DNA of 64,000 nucleotides from Phoenix dactylifera (GCF_009389715.1 NC_052404.1:12639756-12703755); one strand, 5' to 3'; shown: positions 33,987 through 44,517, counted from the first letter of the stretch. The notes: a model not told the origin generated them from the letters alone. Program-made: numbers and translations.

Positions 33987-34573
33987 TCACTCTATAAGAA
34001 AAAAACATCACGTGGGGGGCTCAAGAGGGGTTTTGGGTTCCCTGTTGTCTTCTTCCGTGCCCTCCCTGTTTGCAGAAGCTCCGAAGGAAAGGGAAAACCC
34101 CACCCGCCCGCGTTCTCTGCCCCTCGATCTGGCGGAGAGGAGAATCACGAGCGCATCCATAGTCGCCGCCGCACGATCTAGAGGAGGAGAAGAGGAGCAA
34201 CACCGGGCGCTCCGCGCTCGCCGCCGTGCTGTTCCCGCCTCACTGCCACTCTCCCATTGCAGGCATCAGCGGCATCCTCACCGGCGACTTGCGAGCCATC
34301 TGCCCCCGTTGTAGGGGACCCAGGAGAACGTGATTGCCCACCTTTGACACCTCCGACGTGGCCGTTGAGGTCACCACAGCACCGAGCTCGGCTACAAGGC
34401 AGCAAAGCCATCAAAGCCCACTGCTGCCACTTCCTGCCACATTTCCTTCGCCGGTCTTGGCACTCCTTTGATTCATTAGAGAGGTCCAAGGCGTACGGGT
34501 TCACCGCCCGAGGTGACCTCATCCATGTCATTCTCCGGGGGGACGTCGCCAATCTCAAGTGCCGCGTTCGCCA

Positions 34574-34880
34574 GTCTCTCTTCTCGACCGCTTGTCTCTT
34601 GACTATGGCAAGAAGTCAAAGCTTGGGTTCACCATCTGCCCCTCACCCCAAGTCTCCACCTCTGTTGTTGAGCCATACAACAGTCTTATGTCAACCCAGT
34701 CCCTCCTCGTGCGCCCTGATGTTGCGGTTCTCCTTGACAATGAGGCCATCTATGACATTTGCAGGCGCTCTCTTGACATTGAGCGCCCCAACCTCAATGG
34801 CCTGGTCTCTCAAGTGATTTCTTCTCTCACTGCCTCCTTGAGGTTTGATGGTGCCCTGAATGTTGATGTCACAGAGTTCT
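34574..34880 (+). pseudogene. Alpha-tubulin fragment captured in the LTR element
   Basis: The frame reads [20 protein letters not shown], then [36 protein letters not shown], and [20 protein letters not shown], ending VDVTEF before a TAG. These are hallmark blocks of plant alpha-tubulin from about residue 152 to 258, collinear and with no intron in the alignable part. Three residues normally present after SLDIERP are missing. Similarity decays directly after the TAG at 34880-34882. The fragment lacks the N-terminal GTP-binding loop and the whole C-terminal half, so it cannot make tubulin. Its position between the LTRs with no intron suggests capture from an RNA copy. A frame-shadow ORF covers the same DNA. 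Confidence 0.88.
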
Positions 34881-35114
34881 AGATCCATCTGATTCCACCC
34901 CTCAAATCTGTCCATCGCTTCGAGTTCTCTACGGATCCCTGGTAATGTAGTCTATGATCGCCGGTGACCTCCTCCTCCATAGCCGTTGGGCAAGGACACG
35001 TCGGTTCCTCCTGAGATGAGGAAGTTAAGCTTTCTGAGCACTCACTTTCGGTGCTCCTGTTCCTCCATGTCGGTGGCCTTCTCCTCTACAGTATCGATCA
35101 CGCAGAAGCAATGC

Positions 35115-35395
35115 ATCAAATCGTACCGTCAGAAGCTTGGCGGATAAACTTGGCAGGCGCGATCTCGCTTCAAAGTCCAGCAGCAGCGCATCAAATCGTA
35201 CCGTCAGAAGTTTGGTGGGTAAACTTGGCAGGCACAGTCTCACTCTAAACTCCAGCAACAGTGCGTCAAATCGTACCGTCAAAAGCTTTGCGGGTAAATT
35301 CGGCAGGTGCGATTTCGCTCCAAAACTCCAGTAACAGCGCGTCACCCCGTGCTGTCAAAACTTGCGGATAAACTTGGCAGGCGCGGTTCCGCTCT
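35115..35395 (+). repeat. Tandem array, about 75-bp unit, four copies
   Basis: Units start TCAAATCGTACCGTCAGAAG at 35115, 35191 and 35266, with a more diverged fourth at 35342. Each includes AACTTGGCAGGCGCGATCTC-like sequence. The array lies between the tubulin piece and the right LTR. Confidence 0.85.
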
Positions 35396-35670
35396 CGATC
35401 ATAGAGGTGTACATTTGCATGGCACCGCTTTAGTCCTCAATCTTTGGCTTTATCTGCTACTCCCGGCTTCTTCATCATCCAGTTCGAGGTCTCTTGTTCT
35501 TCTTCTATCGTGCTTTCGTCTACGAGCATCGTTGAGCTTCAGTTGCCTTTTTTTTAAGAACTGCCCTTGCTGCGAATATCTTCACCAAAGCTCATTCTCC
35601 TAGCATCTTTCGATCTCTTGTTTTCAAACTCAAGTTGGTGTCCATTTACCACTTTGAGTTTGAGGAAAGA

Positions 35671-35875
35671 TGTTAGAGTCCATTGATTGATTGATTATAC
35701 CAAACTTAATCGGCCCTACTAAAATTTATCTTGACTGATTTATGATTGATTGTGCCAAACTTAGTTAGCCTTACCAAACTTCGTCGACCTCCTAGTTCTA
35801 TATAAAGATTGTCCTTGTACATTATAATAGACAAGCAGAAATACAATACTCTTCCCTCATTCTTGGTTTTCAACA
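35671..35875 (+). repeat. Right LTR of the small LTR element
   Basis: 205 bp, matched base for base in length with the left LTR, preceded by a purine tract. Confidence 0.85.
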
Positions 35876-37164
35876 GGCTTTATCATCTAGCAACAGTCTG
35901 GATTCATGAGCTACCCCTGCTCCGACTCGTGTGTGGACCCGTCGAAGTTAGCCTACCATGCATGGTTCTCCTGCCTTCCACCTTGCCCTCACTCCGGTGT
36001 GGATCTCAGGATGCGCGGCGCGTCGATTTGGTTTGCAAGGGTACAATAGAACTAGATGAAAGAACATCCTGCATGCGGAATTTTATCATGAAATCCAATA
36101 ATCTACTCATCGCTGCGTCATGGAAGATGTGTTGTTCGAGGCGGTAAGTGACCGATCTATTCACGGGGTTGAGACGACTGTTTTGCTGAACGACGAATCT
36201 TGTTGCCTCCTCACGTATTCACGGACTCTCGCATTGTATTCTGAAGAGAAAAAAGTGCGGCTACCGGAAAGAGCCCATCTCGTGGTACAGCAAACTACGA
36301 TGATTTAAGGTTTGCTGGCGGCTGTGCCGCCCCCCAGCGAGAGAGAGACTTATCCACTTGTACCACTCCCTCACCACCTAATTAGCCGTTAAAGTAATCG
36401 TTTATTTGGTTGAGATTCTTGCGGTTGGTGAAATAACTTCTGGAAACGAAGTGGAAAAGTAAAGAGAGAAGAGAGAGAGAGAGAGAGAGAGGCAAAGTGG
36501 TTAACTTTATTTTAAATTTATTTTACCATCGTCCATAAAATAAAGTTAATCAAGTTAACTGGCTTTAAGGGGCGTTGACACAAAGACTTTAACCCTCATT
36601 TTGGATATTTGTTTGGTTGGTTGAATTGATAACCATCCTTAACCAAGGGATAACTAGCACTCAGGCATAGCTGAGTTGCATGTATGCATGCTGAGGACAA
36701 ACAATTCCTTATCTACAGAGATTGAAAATTTGCATATTATTTTTGTGAAAGATGCGATATGTTCTATCAGCCTCGGAAAAACGACGTAAGAAATCCCACC
36801 TACCATGCTCTTTCCTGCCATTTCCGCTATCACGGCCCGCAGGCCTAATCAAATCCCCCGCCCTTGTTTTTTGGAAGGGTTACAATAAGAGCATAGCTGA
36901 CAAAGAAAAAAAAAAAAAGAAACCAGAAAACAAATCCCAGACTGCATTCAGAAAAAATCTAAGCAAGCCTTACACACCGAACACCATATGCATCAGCCCA
37001 AAGTATCTAAGCTAGAGCAGAAGGAAGGCATTGATCTGTAGGAGTAAAACTGCCATCCAATGCTTGGCCCGCCAAAAAATCTGCAGCCTGATTAGCCTCT
37101 CCTCCTCTCTTTACCCTTCCATTACTTCAATTCCCTCGCCATGTAGCTTCCCTTCTCCTACACA
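35876..37164. other. Intergenic DNA with GA microsatellite
   Basis: A (GA)n run lies at about 36468-36491. No intact gene is visible. The right end holds the LINE-like RNase H remnant listed separately. Confidence 0.5.
36965..37110 (-). pseudogene. RNase H C-terminal remnant, probably from a LINE
   Basis: Read on the minus strand, the DNA gives EANQAADFLAGQALDGSF and, after a short gap, ILWADAYGV. This pattern is typical of the end of the RNase H domain of plant non-LTR retroelements or related RVT_3 proteins. It contains a stop codon and has no RT nearby. The CACTA element begins about 55 bp upstream of it in this orientation, so it may have split the remnant from DNA now at 41312. Confidence 0.45.
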
Positions 37165-39499
37165 CACTACCAGAAAACACGCGTATAGTGACGGAAAATT
37201 AGTGACGGACCGTTATCAGTCACTATTTGTGACGGATTAGTGACCAACATAAATTTGGTCACCGTGGTGTAAACTTAGTGACAGATTAGTGACAGGCCGG
37301 TCACAGAATGCGCGGGTAGGATGAGCGTCAAAACTTAGTGACCATCGTAGTGACGGAGTATCTGTCAGCAAAATGATAACCGAAATTGCAACCAGATAGT
37401 GACAAATTCAGCCGTCACAAATATCGTAACCTAAGTGTTTATAAATTTTTAAAAGATTATTTTTGGCAGTGACGGGTTATTGACAAAAATTTCCGTTACC
37501 AAATTTAAATTTTAATTCCAAAAATATTAAAAATATTATTTTTGAGTAATTCTAAATTAAAAAAAGATAAAAGGAGGAAAATCCAAAATGAAACTAAGTG
37601 TGTCCGCCGTCCCGCCTAAATTTCTTCGATAACCCAAATTTCAATCGTTCTCCAGAAAACTCAAATTTCTTCTTCTCATTTTCAAATCTCATGGTGCCGG
37701 TCATGACCTATTTGCACCCCTACTGCTGCTTTCCTGCAATGGGATTGGATTTTGGAAGAAGGTCTGGGATTTTTTTTTGTCCTTGTGAGTGGGGAGCCGG
37801 GAGACATCAAGTTCGGTGCAATCGGCCTTATAGATAAAAAATAGTTTGATATGAAATTTGGCTTGCAGACCGACTTACCTCATCACTTCCCCATCAGCCC
37901 GGTCGAAGCACTTCCCCATCAGCCCGGTCGAACTTAAAACATTGGCTTCGTCCCGATTGGACGGTTAGGGCTTCTGGCATCGCCGCTTCCCCTTTCTTGT
38001 CTCCCCTCTCCTCTCCTCTGAGTCCTCTCCTCGACCTCCGCCCTCTCCTCTCCGGCTCCTCCTTGCCGACCATTTGTGCCTCCCCGTCGACGGTGACCAC
38101 GGCTACATCACGCCCCCCGATCGGCCGATCCAACTCTCACCCGGGACAAGATCATCACGGCTACATCACCCCGTCGACGCCCCCCTTCTTCTTGCTCGTC
38201 GGCTAGGGTTTTCAGAACCCACAACTGGTTCTTTCCCGAGCAAGGTAAACCCTAACCCCGTTTCTTTTTACCCCATGATAACAAAATAAAAGAAACGAAG
38301 AAGAGGAAGAGGAAGGGGGAAGGAACTTACCGAGGGTCTCTGCCTGTGGATCCAGCGCCGCGCTTGATCGCCGCCGTGGCCGCAGTTGTCGACGGCCGCG
38401 CTAGGGTTCTTCTTTCCCTCCTATCCGGGTTCTTTTCCTTCCCCTGCTGCAGGTAGGCAAGGCAGAGAGGGTCATTCCTCCCCCCTCTGCTGCGGGTAGT
38501 CCAGTCCCGATTGGCATTCTTCCTTCCCCTGTTGGTCGCGTTCTCTATGATGTTGAATTTTGTCCTCTCTCTCTCTCTTTCAGTATAGAGCTTATCCCTT
38601 CTTTTTCCTCTTGATTTTTGGGGTTTTCTTCGTTTTCTCCTGATATTATGTGGTAGATTTTATAATGGTGGTTAGGATTTGCGCTACAAGTACCAAGGTT
38701 AGGGTTTTGGGTTGCCCTGGTCTTGAAGTTGCCGGATCTGGCTGTAGCTATATGAATAAAGAGAAGAGGGAAGAAAACTGGTCGGCTTGCTCTCCTTATT
38801 GTTGGCAACCCGCTTACCAAGCTTCCCACATTAATTTGTTCTTAAAATGTAGCTTCCTATTTTATTCTTTTTTATTTTTTGTGAGAAGGGCAGAAGAAGG
38901 AGATGGTGCATGTGTTAGCCATTTTTAGAGGACCTTCTCACACATCAAGAGCTATCTATTTTCTTTGTTTTTTTAATGTTTTTATTAATTTTTCAAAGTG
39001 ATGATATCTCGGCCATTATCCAGGCAAGCTGTTTTTTAATTGCTGCAGATTGTGTCATCAATGCCTACATCTGAGTCTTATTTTCTTTTAATCTGTCGCT
39101 CTATTGTTCCATGCTGTTCTCTATAATCTCTCTAATTACTTTTTTGGTTGTGTATTGCTATGAAACTTTTTGGCCCTCCTATGTTTTGGACTTCACACCT
39201 GCAACCAGTTTGATCAGGGATTATGGCTGATATGCCACCCAAACAATAATGGATATTTTTCAGCTGTTAATTTATGTCTCCAGAAAATCAATAGTAACTT
39301 AACATATTCAATTTTACCATCAAATTAGAATGAGGTTGCAGAGCTTAATTACTGTAGAAAGAGCTTTATAAAGATTTTAAGTAGGTGATAGATATGTCTT
39401 TACCCTGTTGCTGATCATCATAAAGATTGAAAACATATGGTCCTGGTATTTTGGATTGGGCTTTCAATCTCAGGATCGAAATGACACAAAGTCTTGTAC

Positions 39500-39787
39500 T
39501 GTAGCAAATTCTTGTATTTTGGATTGAACAGCCTCATTACTTGCAGCGTTCGAAGCGGCAATTTCTTCTAGGTGCTTCCATACAACTTCACATTTTGACT
39601 TAATCTCCTTTTCTTTAGATTCATCTTCTTCAAACTTCTTCAAGCACTCCATGAATAGCCCAGGATCATGATCAGAAAATATCTTACGAACATTTAGCGT
39701 GAGGCTCTGAACAGCTTGGTTCCAGTGAGACTTTGTATTTCTCTCCAAAGCAGGGAAGATAATTGGTAAAATCGCCTTACAGTTTTG
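39500..39787 (-). pseudogene. PP2A B' (B56) regulatory subunit fragment in the CACTA element
   Basis: On the minus strand the frame reads ILPIIFPALERNTKSHWNQA and then VQSLTLNVRKIFSDHDPGLF, followed by a Lys/Glu-rich tail with WKHLEEIAASNAASNEAV. These blocks are the conserved C-terminal part of the HEAT-like repeat region of PP2A B' subunits, which select phosphatase substrates. About 95 residues are present against roughly 500 in a complete subunit. There is no upstream exon, so the piece cannot work as a subunit. The open frame ends at 39470 in non-homologous sequence. Opposite orientation to the hAT piece next to it suggests separate capture events. Confidence 0.85.
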
Positions 39788-39825
39788 TTTTGTTTAGTCT
39801 TTATTAACATCTTGTAAGGACTGAA

Positions 39826-40120
39826 TTTGCTTTTAGTATCGGTGGGCGGGTACTTGATAAGTATCGTAGTGCACTTAAACTGAATATTGCCGAGGCCTTG
39901 ATTTGTACTCAAGATTGGGTGTTGGAAAAGAAAGGTATATGTTTTATTAATTATATTTCTATTATTTTTTGAATAATTTATTATTAATTATTGCAAGATT
40001 TCAATGTAGATGTTGAGGATGCCAAGTTAGATGAGATTGTAGAAGATGTCATAAACTCAAGTTTCTACAATGAAACTCAATCAACTCAATGCTCGGCCAA
40101 TGTTGAATCCAATTCATAGT
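39826..40120 (+). pseudogene. hAT transposase C-terminal remnant
   Basis: The plus strand gives FSIGGRVLDKYRSALKLN and then AEALICTQDWVLEKK. This is the signature end of the hAT dimerisation domain (SxGGRVLD...R..L....VEALICTQDWL). A GT donor follows at about 39935, and an AG before a short Asp/Glu-rich tail near 40005 could be the terminal intron of the source gene. The catalytic part is absent. Confidence 0.75.
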
Positions 40121-41311
40121 GAGATGAATCATGATCATGGGATACTCCCTTTTGGTTTTGGTTTAAATATGGATGTTGTTATAGTTTGGGACTTTTTTAG
40201 TTTTGCTTTGACTATGGATGTTGTCATTGGTTATTGTAATTTTGGTTAAAATTTCAGCTTCTCAGGTATGCCCTCATCTAATGTCACTCTTAACTTTTGC
40301 TCATGTTTTTATATTTCTGTAAGTAACTATGAACTGAATTGTAATGCTTTCTTTTTAACTTCAGATGGGATATGCTTTGCTAAAGGAAACAGGTTAAGGG
40401 AAACAAAAGGGGCAATGCTCTCTCTCTCTCTCTATTTTTTTTTTGCCCCTCTGATGAATGGAATGAAACAGGTTAAAGGAAACAACAAGGGGCAATGCAA
40501 AAGCAAAGGGTCAAAGCATACTGCTGGCTTTCTATCTGAACGAGTACAAGTTCTTATTCCGACTCCTTCCCGGTTGACAGAGTTGAAGTCATTTATGTCA
40601 GTCCATTGGAATCATATACTGACGACATTTATATATGTCTCTTGTATTCTGGAAGGAGAGATGCTGAATGAAAAGCTTTCGGCAGAACACTTCCATTGTT
40701 TTGTTTATGCATATGACTGGATGAGGCTCTAGCTTGTATTTTTCTTTTATTATGAGCCAATCAATGTACCAAAAATACCAGATTATTGGAATGTGACCAG
40801 TGACCAAATTTGGTTACTGAATAGTTTACCAAGTATTGTGACGAGCTAATATAAACTTAGTGACAGGATTTTGATTTCTAAAAATTGATTTTGCTCAGTG
40901 AGTCAGTAACGGAATTAGTGACAAATTTAGTGACAAAATTTGTGACCATGTCTGTGACGACTAAATCTGTCACTGAAGGTTGTGACAAATCAGTGACCAA
41001 ATTTGTGACCGAATTCTGTGACAAAATCAGTGACCAAGTTATCTTCGTCACTAACTCAATGACTGGTTAGTGACGGAAAATACGTAATTTTTTAAATATT
41101 TAATTTTTGGATTTGTAACGGCTTAGTGACGGCGGTTCTGTCACGGAGTTTAGTGACGGAAATCGCCACCGTCATTGAGAATTTAGTGACGCGTGTTTTT
41201 GTAACTAATTTCGTGACGGGAGCTCCGGTCACAAATTTCATATTAGTAACCGGAAACACGGTATAGTGACGGGAATCTCCGTCACTATACGCGTGTTTTC
41301 TGGTAGTGACA

Positions 41312-41752
41312 TTTCCTTCACGTCGGATTGCCTACCTTCCACATCTTGCTTATAGTAAAACTGGAATGCGATGCGTAGAACACTTCCACCATTTGCAATA
41401 GACAAACTACGTACGCTATATCCACCAATAGCCAAAGAAATGCAGGGAGTGTTAATTAAAGCACGCAAGCTTTGCTCTGACCCGCATGCTTTGATTTCGT
41501 ACAACAAAAACTTCATGAGTAGCCAGCACCTCACCGAACTCCCTCGCGTTCTTTTAAGGTGCCCACCCTCTTAGGATTCCCTTATATAAAGAAGATTGGT
41601 GCCATCACGGCAAACGTTTCGGCTGCGACAGAAAGAAAAAATAGGAGAAGAACAATTGCATATAATATTTATATGATTTGGTCAATGATCCACATGCACA
41701 CAGACAATCCAAAAATTTTTACAAGATTACTTCACAAACTCTATCCTCTAAT
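41312..41752. other. Intergenic DNA between CACTA element and solo LTR
   Basis: A minus-strand frame ends where the CACTA element begins, and a plus-strand frame overlaps it. Neither is recognised. It may be the other half of the LINE-like remnant. Confidence 0.35.
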
Positions 41753-41757
41753 ACACC

Positions 41758-42623
41758 TGTTGGGGGAATACGGTTTTTCCCCAGCAATATAGTAACCCCA
41801 CCTCTAAAAAGCCGCATAGCCGCCGACCTTGGACAACCGAAGTCGGCGTCCGACCTTGGAATGTCCGACCTCAGAACCTCCGACCTGGAGAATTTCCGAC
41901 CCTAGAGGTATGTCCTTGTCGACCACCTACTACGGCCGTACCCCTCCGAGGCCCGGCCGAGGGCCATATCCTGCCACTGCCCCAGCATTTATTGCGCATG
42001 ACCTCTGCAAACCCCCGGTTCACTCAACAATTAATGCGAATCCCCGGTTCACTCAACAATTAATGCGAATCTCCGGCCTACTCAACAATTAATGCGCATG
42101 GCTCTCATTATCTACGGACCCACGGCTCTCCACGGCAAATCAGCTCAGCAGAGTCCAGTCAACCGTGATAAGTCTCTGATCTCGGCCTTACCCTCGACAT
42201 CAATGCAATGATTAACCTGATCGCGTACCAGCTCGGGTCGTACGACGGCCTCATCTCCGACATCAATGCAATGATTCACCCGATCATGTGCCAGTCCAAG
42301 CAACAGGCCGAGCTGTACGACGGTCTCGCCCCATCACATCGCAGGTAAGCCGACCCCCCTATAAAAAGGAACCCTTGCTTCTCAAAGGGGGGTTGGAGAC
42401 AAAAAACTAAAAAGATACTGTTCTCCTCTTTCTTCTTTAAACACAGATTGCCCCCCTCTGACTTAAGCATCGGAGGGTCGGCGCCGGAAAACCCGGCCAC
42501 CGATTTTTCTGCAGGCACCCCGACGGAGGACGTCGCCCGCCAACGGACCGCCACTCCCCTGTGTCCACCTGCCGCTCCCCCTCCTCGACCGACGACCGCC
42601 CCCGGGTCCAATTTCCAGCAACA
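41758..42623 (+). mobile_element. Solo LTR of a TAT-type gypsy element
   Basis: This 866-bp sequence begins TGTTGGGGG and ends CCGGGTCCAATTTCCAGCAACA. That end is nearly identical to the end of the LTR at 43447-44483. A perfect target duplication ACACC flanks it (41753-41757 and 42624-42628). TATAAAAA at 42360-42367 is a likely promoter. No internal element sequence remains, so it arose by recombination between two LTRs. Four short GGTTCACTCAACAATTAATG-like repeats lie near 42015-42100. Confidence 0.92.
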
Positions 42624-42750
42624 ACACCCAATGTAACGCTTCGAATCCAATGCCCGAATCAGCTACACAACACAGTTGCATACTCCTTCGGGCGAAGTTT
42701 TAGAGAATATGCAAGGCCAAAAAATTTATATATTACAACTTTAATATTAT

Positions 42751-43033
42751 GGGTTTTTTGTTGACATACCCTTCTAAATATTGGAATTTGCATGAATATC
42801 CTTCCAAAATTGATATTTCCATGTATATCCTCATCAGATACTTATTTTGTATGTATACCCATGATATTTAATGTCGTTAAGAAGTTAGCGGTTTAAAATT
42901 AAAATGATGAAAATACATGAAAATGAGTAACCATGCAAAAAGAGACATTTATAAGGGTATACATGAAAATAGTAATTTTGGAGGGTATTTATACAATTTC
43001 AATATTTAAAAGGATATTTATGTAAAAAAATCC
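42751..43033. mobile_element. MITE-like inverted repeat
   Basis: The left arm (GGGTTTTTTGTTGACATACC onward) and the right arm (inverse of GGATTTTTTTACATAAATAT onward) match imperfectly over about 80-90 bp. Both contain ATCCTTCCAAAATT-like blocks. It is AT-rich, with no ORF. A target duplication could not be confirmed. Confidence 0.55.
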
Positions 43034-43178
43034 TATATATAATAAAGTAAACCTATTTAAACTCGAATTGATATTCCTACAATAATCAGCTTAGACCAAT
43101 ATATAACTGGCATCTTAAGTGGATGTGGACTTGATCTTCTATAATTTGTAAACTCAAGAGATAATCAACAATATCATT

Positions 43179-43421
43179 TTAAGCCAGGGTAGAGTGGAGT
43201 GCAACTTTACACATTAGACTTTGTGCTGGGCTGGCTTCCTTCGGAATGCAGATTTTGCTCATAAGCCTAACCTCCCGAGTCCCGACATGCCGTATTTGAG
43301 ATAAAACATTGTTATCAAAGCAAGATAAAGCCTGGTATTGAGTGGTCCCAACATGTTCGGTTGCAGAAATGGAACCCAATATAATTCCAGCCATGAGCAG
43401 TTTATGTAACGTTTTGAACAT
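43179..43421 (-). CDS. Hypothetical 80-aa protein, possible secreted peptide
   Basis: The frame starts MFKTLHKLLMAGIILGSIS, which is short, basic and then hydrophobic, as in a signal peptide. The remainder has three cysteines and matches no family I know. The start codon is only 25 bp from the edge of the TAT element at 43447, so any promoter would now be 12 kb away. It could equally be a chance frame, and there is no supporting codon or homology evidence. Confidence 0.2.
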   Translation of the reverse strand: MFKTLHKLLMAGIILGSISATEHVGTTQYQALSCFDNNVLSQIRHVGTREVRLMSKICIPKEASPAQSLMCKVALHSTLA

Positions 43422-43446
43422 TCACCCCTAATTCTTGTTTCCCTGC

Positions 43447-44483
43447 TGTTGGGAGATTACCCAAGTCACGACAGAGAGGCGCCCGACCGAAGGGCGCCGA
43501 CCAGAGAGGCGCCCGACCGAAGAGCGCCGACCAGAGAGGCGCTCGACTAGAAAGCGTCGACCAGGGGCAATCCTGCCACAGGACATTCCGCTAGGCGACC
43601 TGCTCGGCTCGGCACCTCTGCTAGGCCCATGCCTTAGCCGAATATCCAATTACTGCCTAATCCTCCAACAGGTCCGACGACCAAGTACGTAACTCCACTA
43701 CAACCTGCCACCATCCCTAAGCCATCAAAGCACAGGATCTCCACAGGAACTCGGCATGACCTGTCATTAATGCATAAGACCCCCTCGGGCCTCCGATGCA
43801 CTCAGTCATTAAATGAACACAGCTCAAAACGATCTCCGGATCACTGAACCATCAGAGCGTATGGCTCTCCCTGACCGCCGGTTCATTCGGTAATAAATGC
43901 ACTTACCATCCACGGACCCCAGGTCCACCATAACCGGCGGTTCAACCACTCCAACAGGTCCGATCGACCGTGACAACCCCCTGATTCCGATCCGATTCGG
44001 TCCCGTTCTCCACTACGCCATTAATGGGCCGAATCGTGCCCAATTATTACACAAGAGGACAAACCTCCTGTCACCTCCCAGGTAACAAAAATCCTTCTAT
44101 AAAAGGAAACCTGGAGGGAAAGAAAAGGGGCCCCGAGAGAGAGAAAGAGAGAGAGAAAGAGAACCCTCCTGGACTGGATAGAAAGAAGTAAACAGCATAG
44201 ACACAAGGGAGGGGACGATCCTCTTCATTTTTTTCTTATCTTATCCAAATACTCTCCGGCCCGCTCTCTCTACATATTCCCCCTCTAACTTAAGCATCGG
44301 AGGGCCGGCGCCGGAGAGCCCGGCCACCGGCTTTTTTGCAGGACATGCCAGGACGCACTCTTCTCCGCTCTCTCATCCCCGCGGAGGACGCAGTCGGCCG
44401 GCGCACCGCCGTCCGCCCTCCCGGCAGCGGAGCTCCTCCTCCCCTGGTTTCGCGGCGGCCCCCGGGTCCAATTTCCAGCAACA
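43447..44483 (+). repeat. 5' LTR of the TAT element
   Basis: 1037 bp. It contains three 30-bp units of a GAGGCGCCCGACCGAAGGGC-type repeat (about 43473-43563), the TATA box TATAAAA at 44098-44104 and a GA-rich tract near 44135-44162. Confidence 0.95.
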
Positions 44484-44502
44484 GTTGGCGCTAGAGGAAG
44501 GG
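44484..44502 (+). other. Primer binding site of the TAT element
   Basis: GTTGGCGCTAGAGGAAGGG follows the 5' LTR directly and is shared with the TAT element at 19756-28230. The tRNA it pairs with was not identified. Confidence 0.75.
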
Positions 44503-44517
44503 CCCGAGTTCGCTGCC

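Larger units (their letters stand above)
33532..35875 (+). mobile_element. Small non-autonomous LTR retroelement carrying host gene pieces
   Basis: Two 205-bp direct repeats bound the element (33532-33736 and 35671-35875). They start TGTTAG and end TCAATA or TCAACA. A degenerate Met-tRNA primer site (ATATCAAAGC) follows the left repeat, and a purine tract (TTTGAGGAAAGA) precedes the right. Flanks are GGTTT and GGCTT, a 4-of-5 target duplication. No gag or pol is present. The interior holds a (TA)n run, a GC-rich stretch of unknown origin, an alpha-tubulin fragment and a tandem array. The repeats are about 80-85% alike by eye, so this is old. The primer site suggests a copia-type parent. Confidence 0.82.
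37165..41308. mobile_element. Non-autonomous CACTA-type DNA transposon with captured gene pieces
   Basis: The 4144-bp element begins CACTACCAGAAAACACGCG and ends with its exact inverse (CGCGTGTTTTCTGGTAGTG). The inverted match extends through TATAGTGACGG, about 30 bp. A 3-bp target duplication ACA flanks it (37162-37164 and 41309-41311), as expected for CACTA (CMC/EnSpm) elements. The ends carry many subterminal TAGTGAC/GTCACTA motifs (about 37185-37440 and 40795-41280). No CACTA transposase was found. The interior holds a PP2A B' piece (minus), a hAT transposase C-terminus (plus), and a GC-rich stretch at 37900-38530 that looks like the 5' part of an ordinary plant gene, source unknown. Confidence 0.92.
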
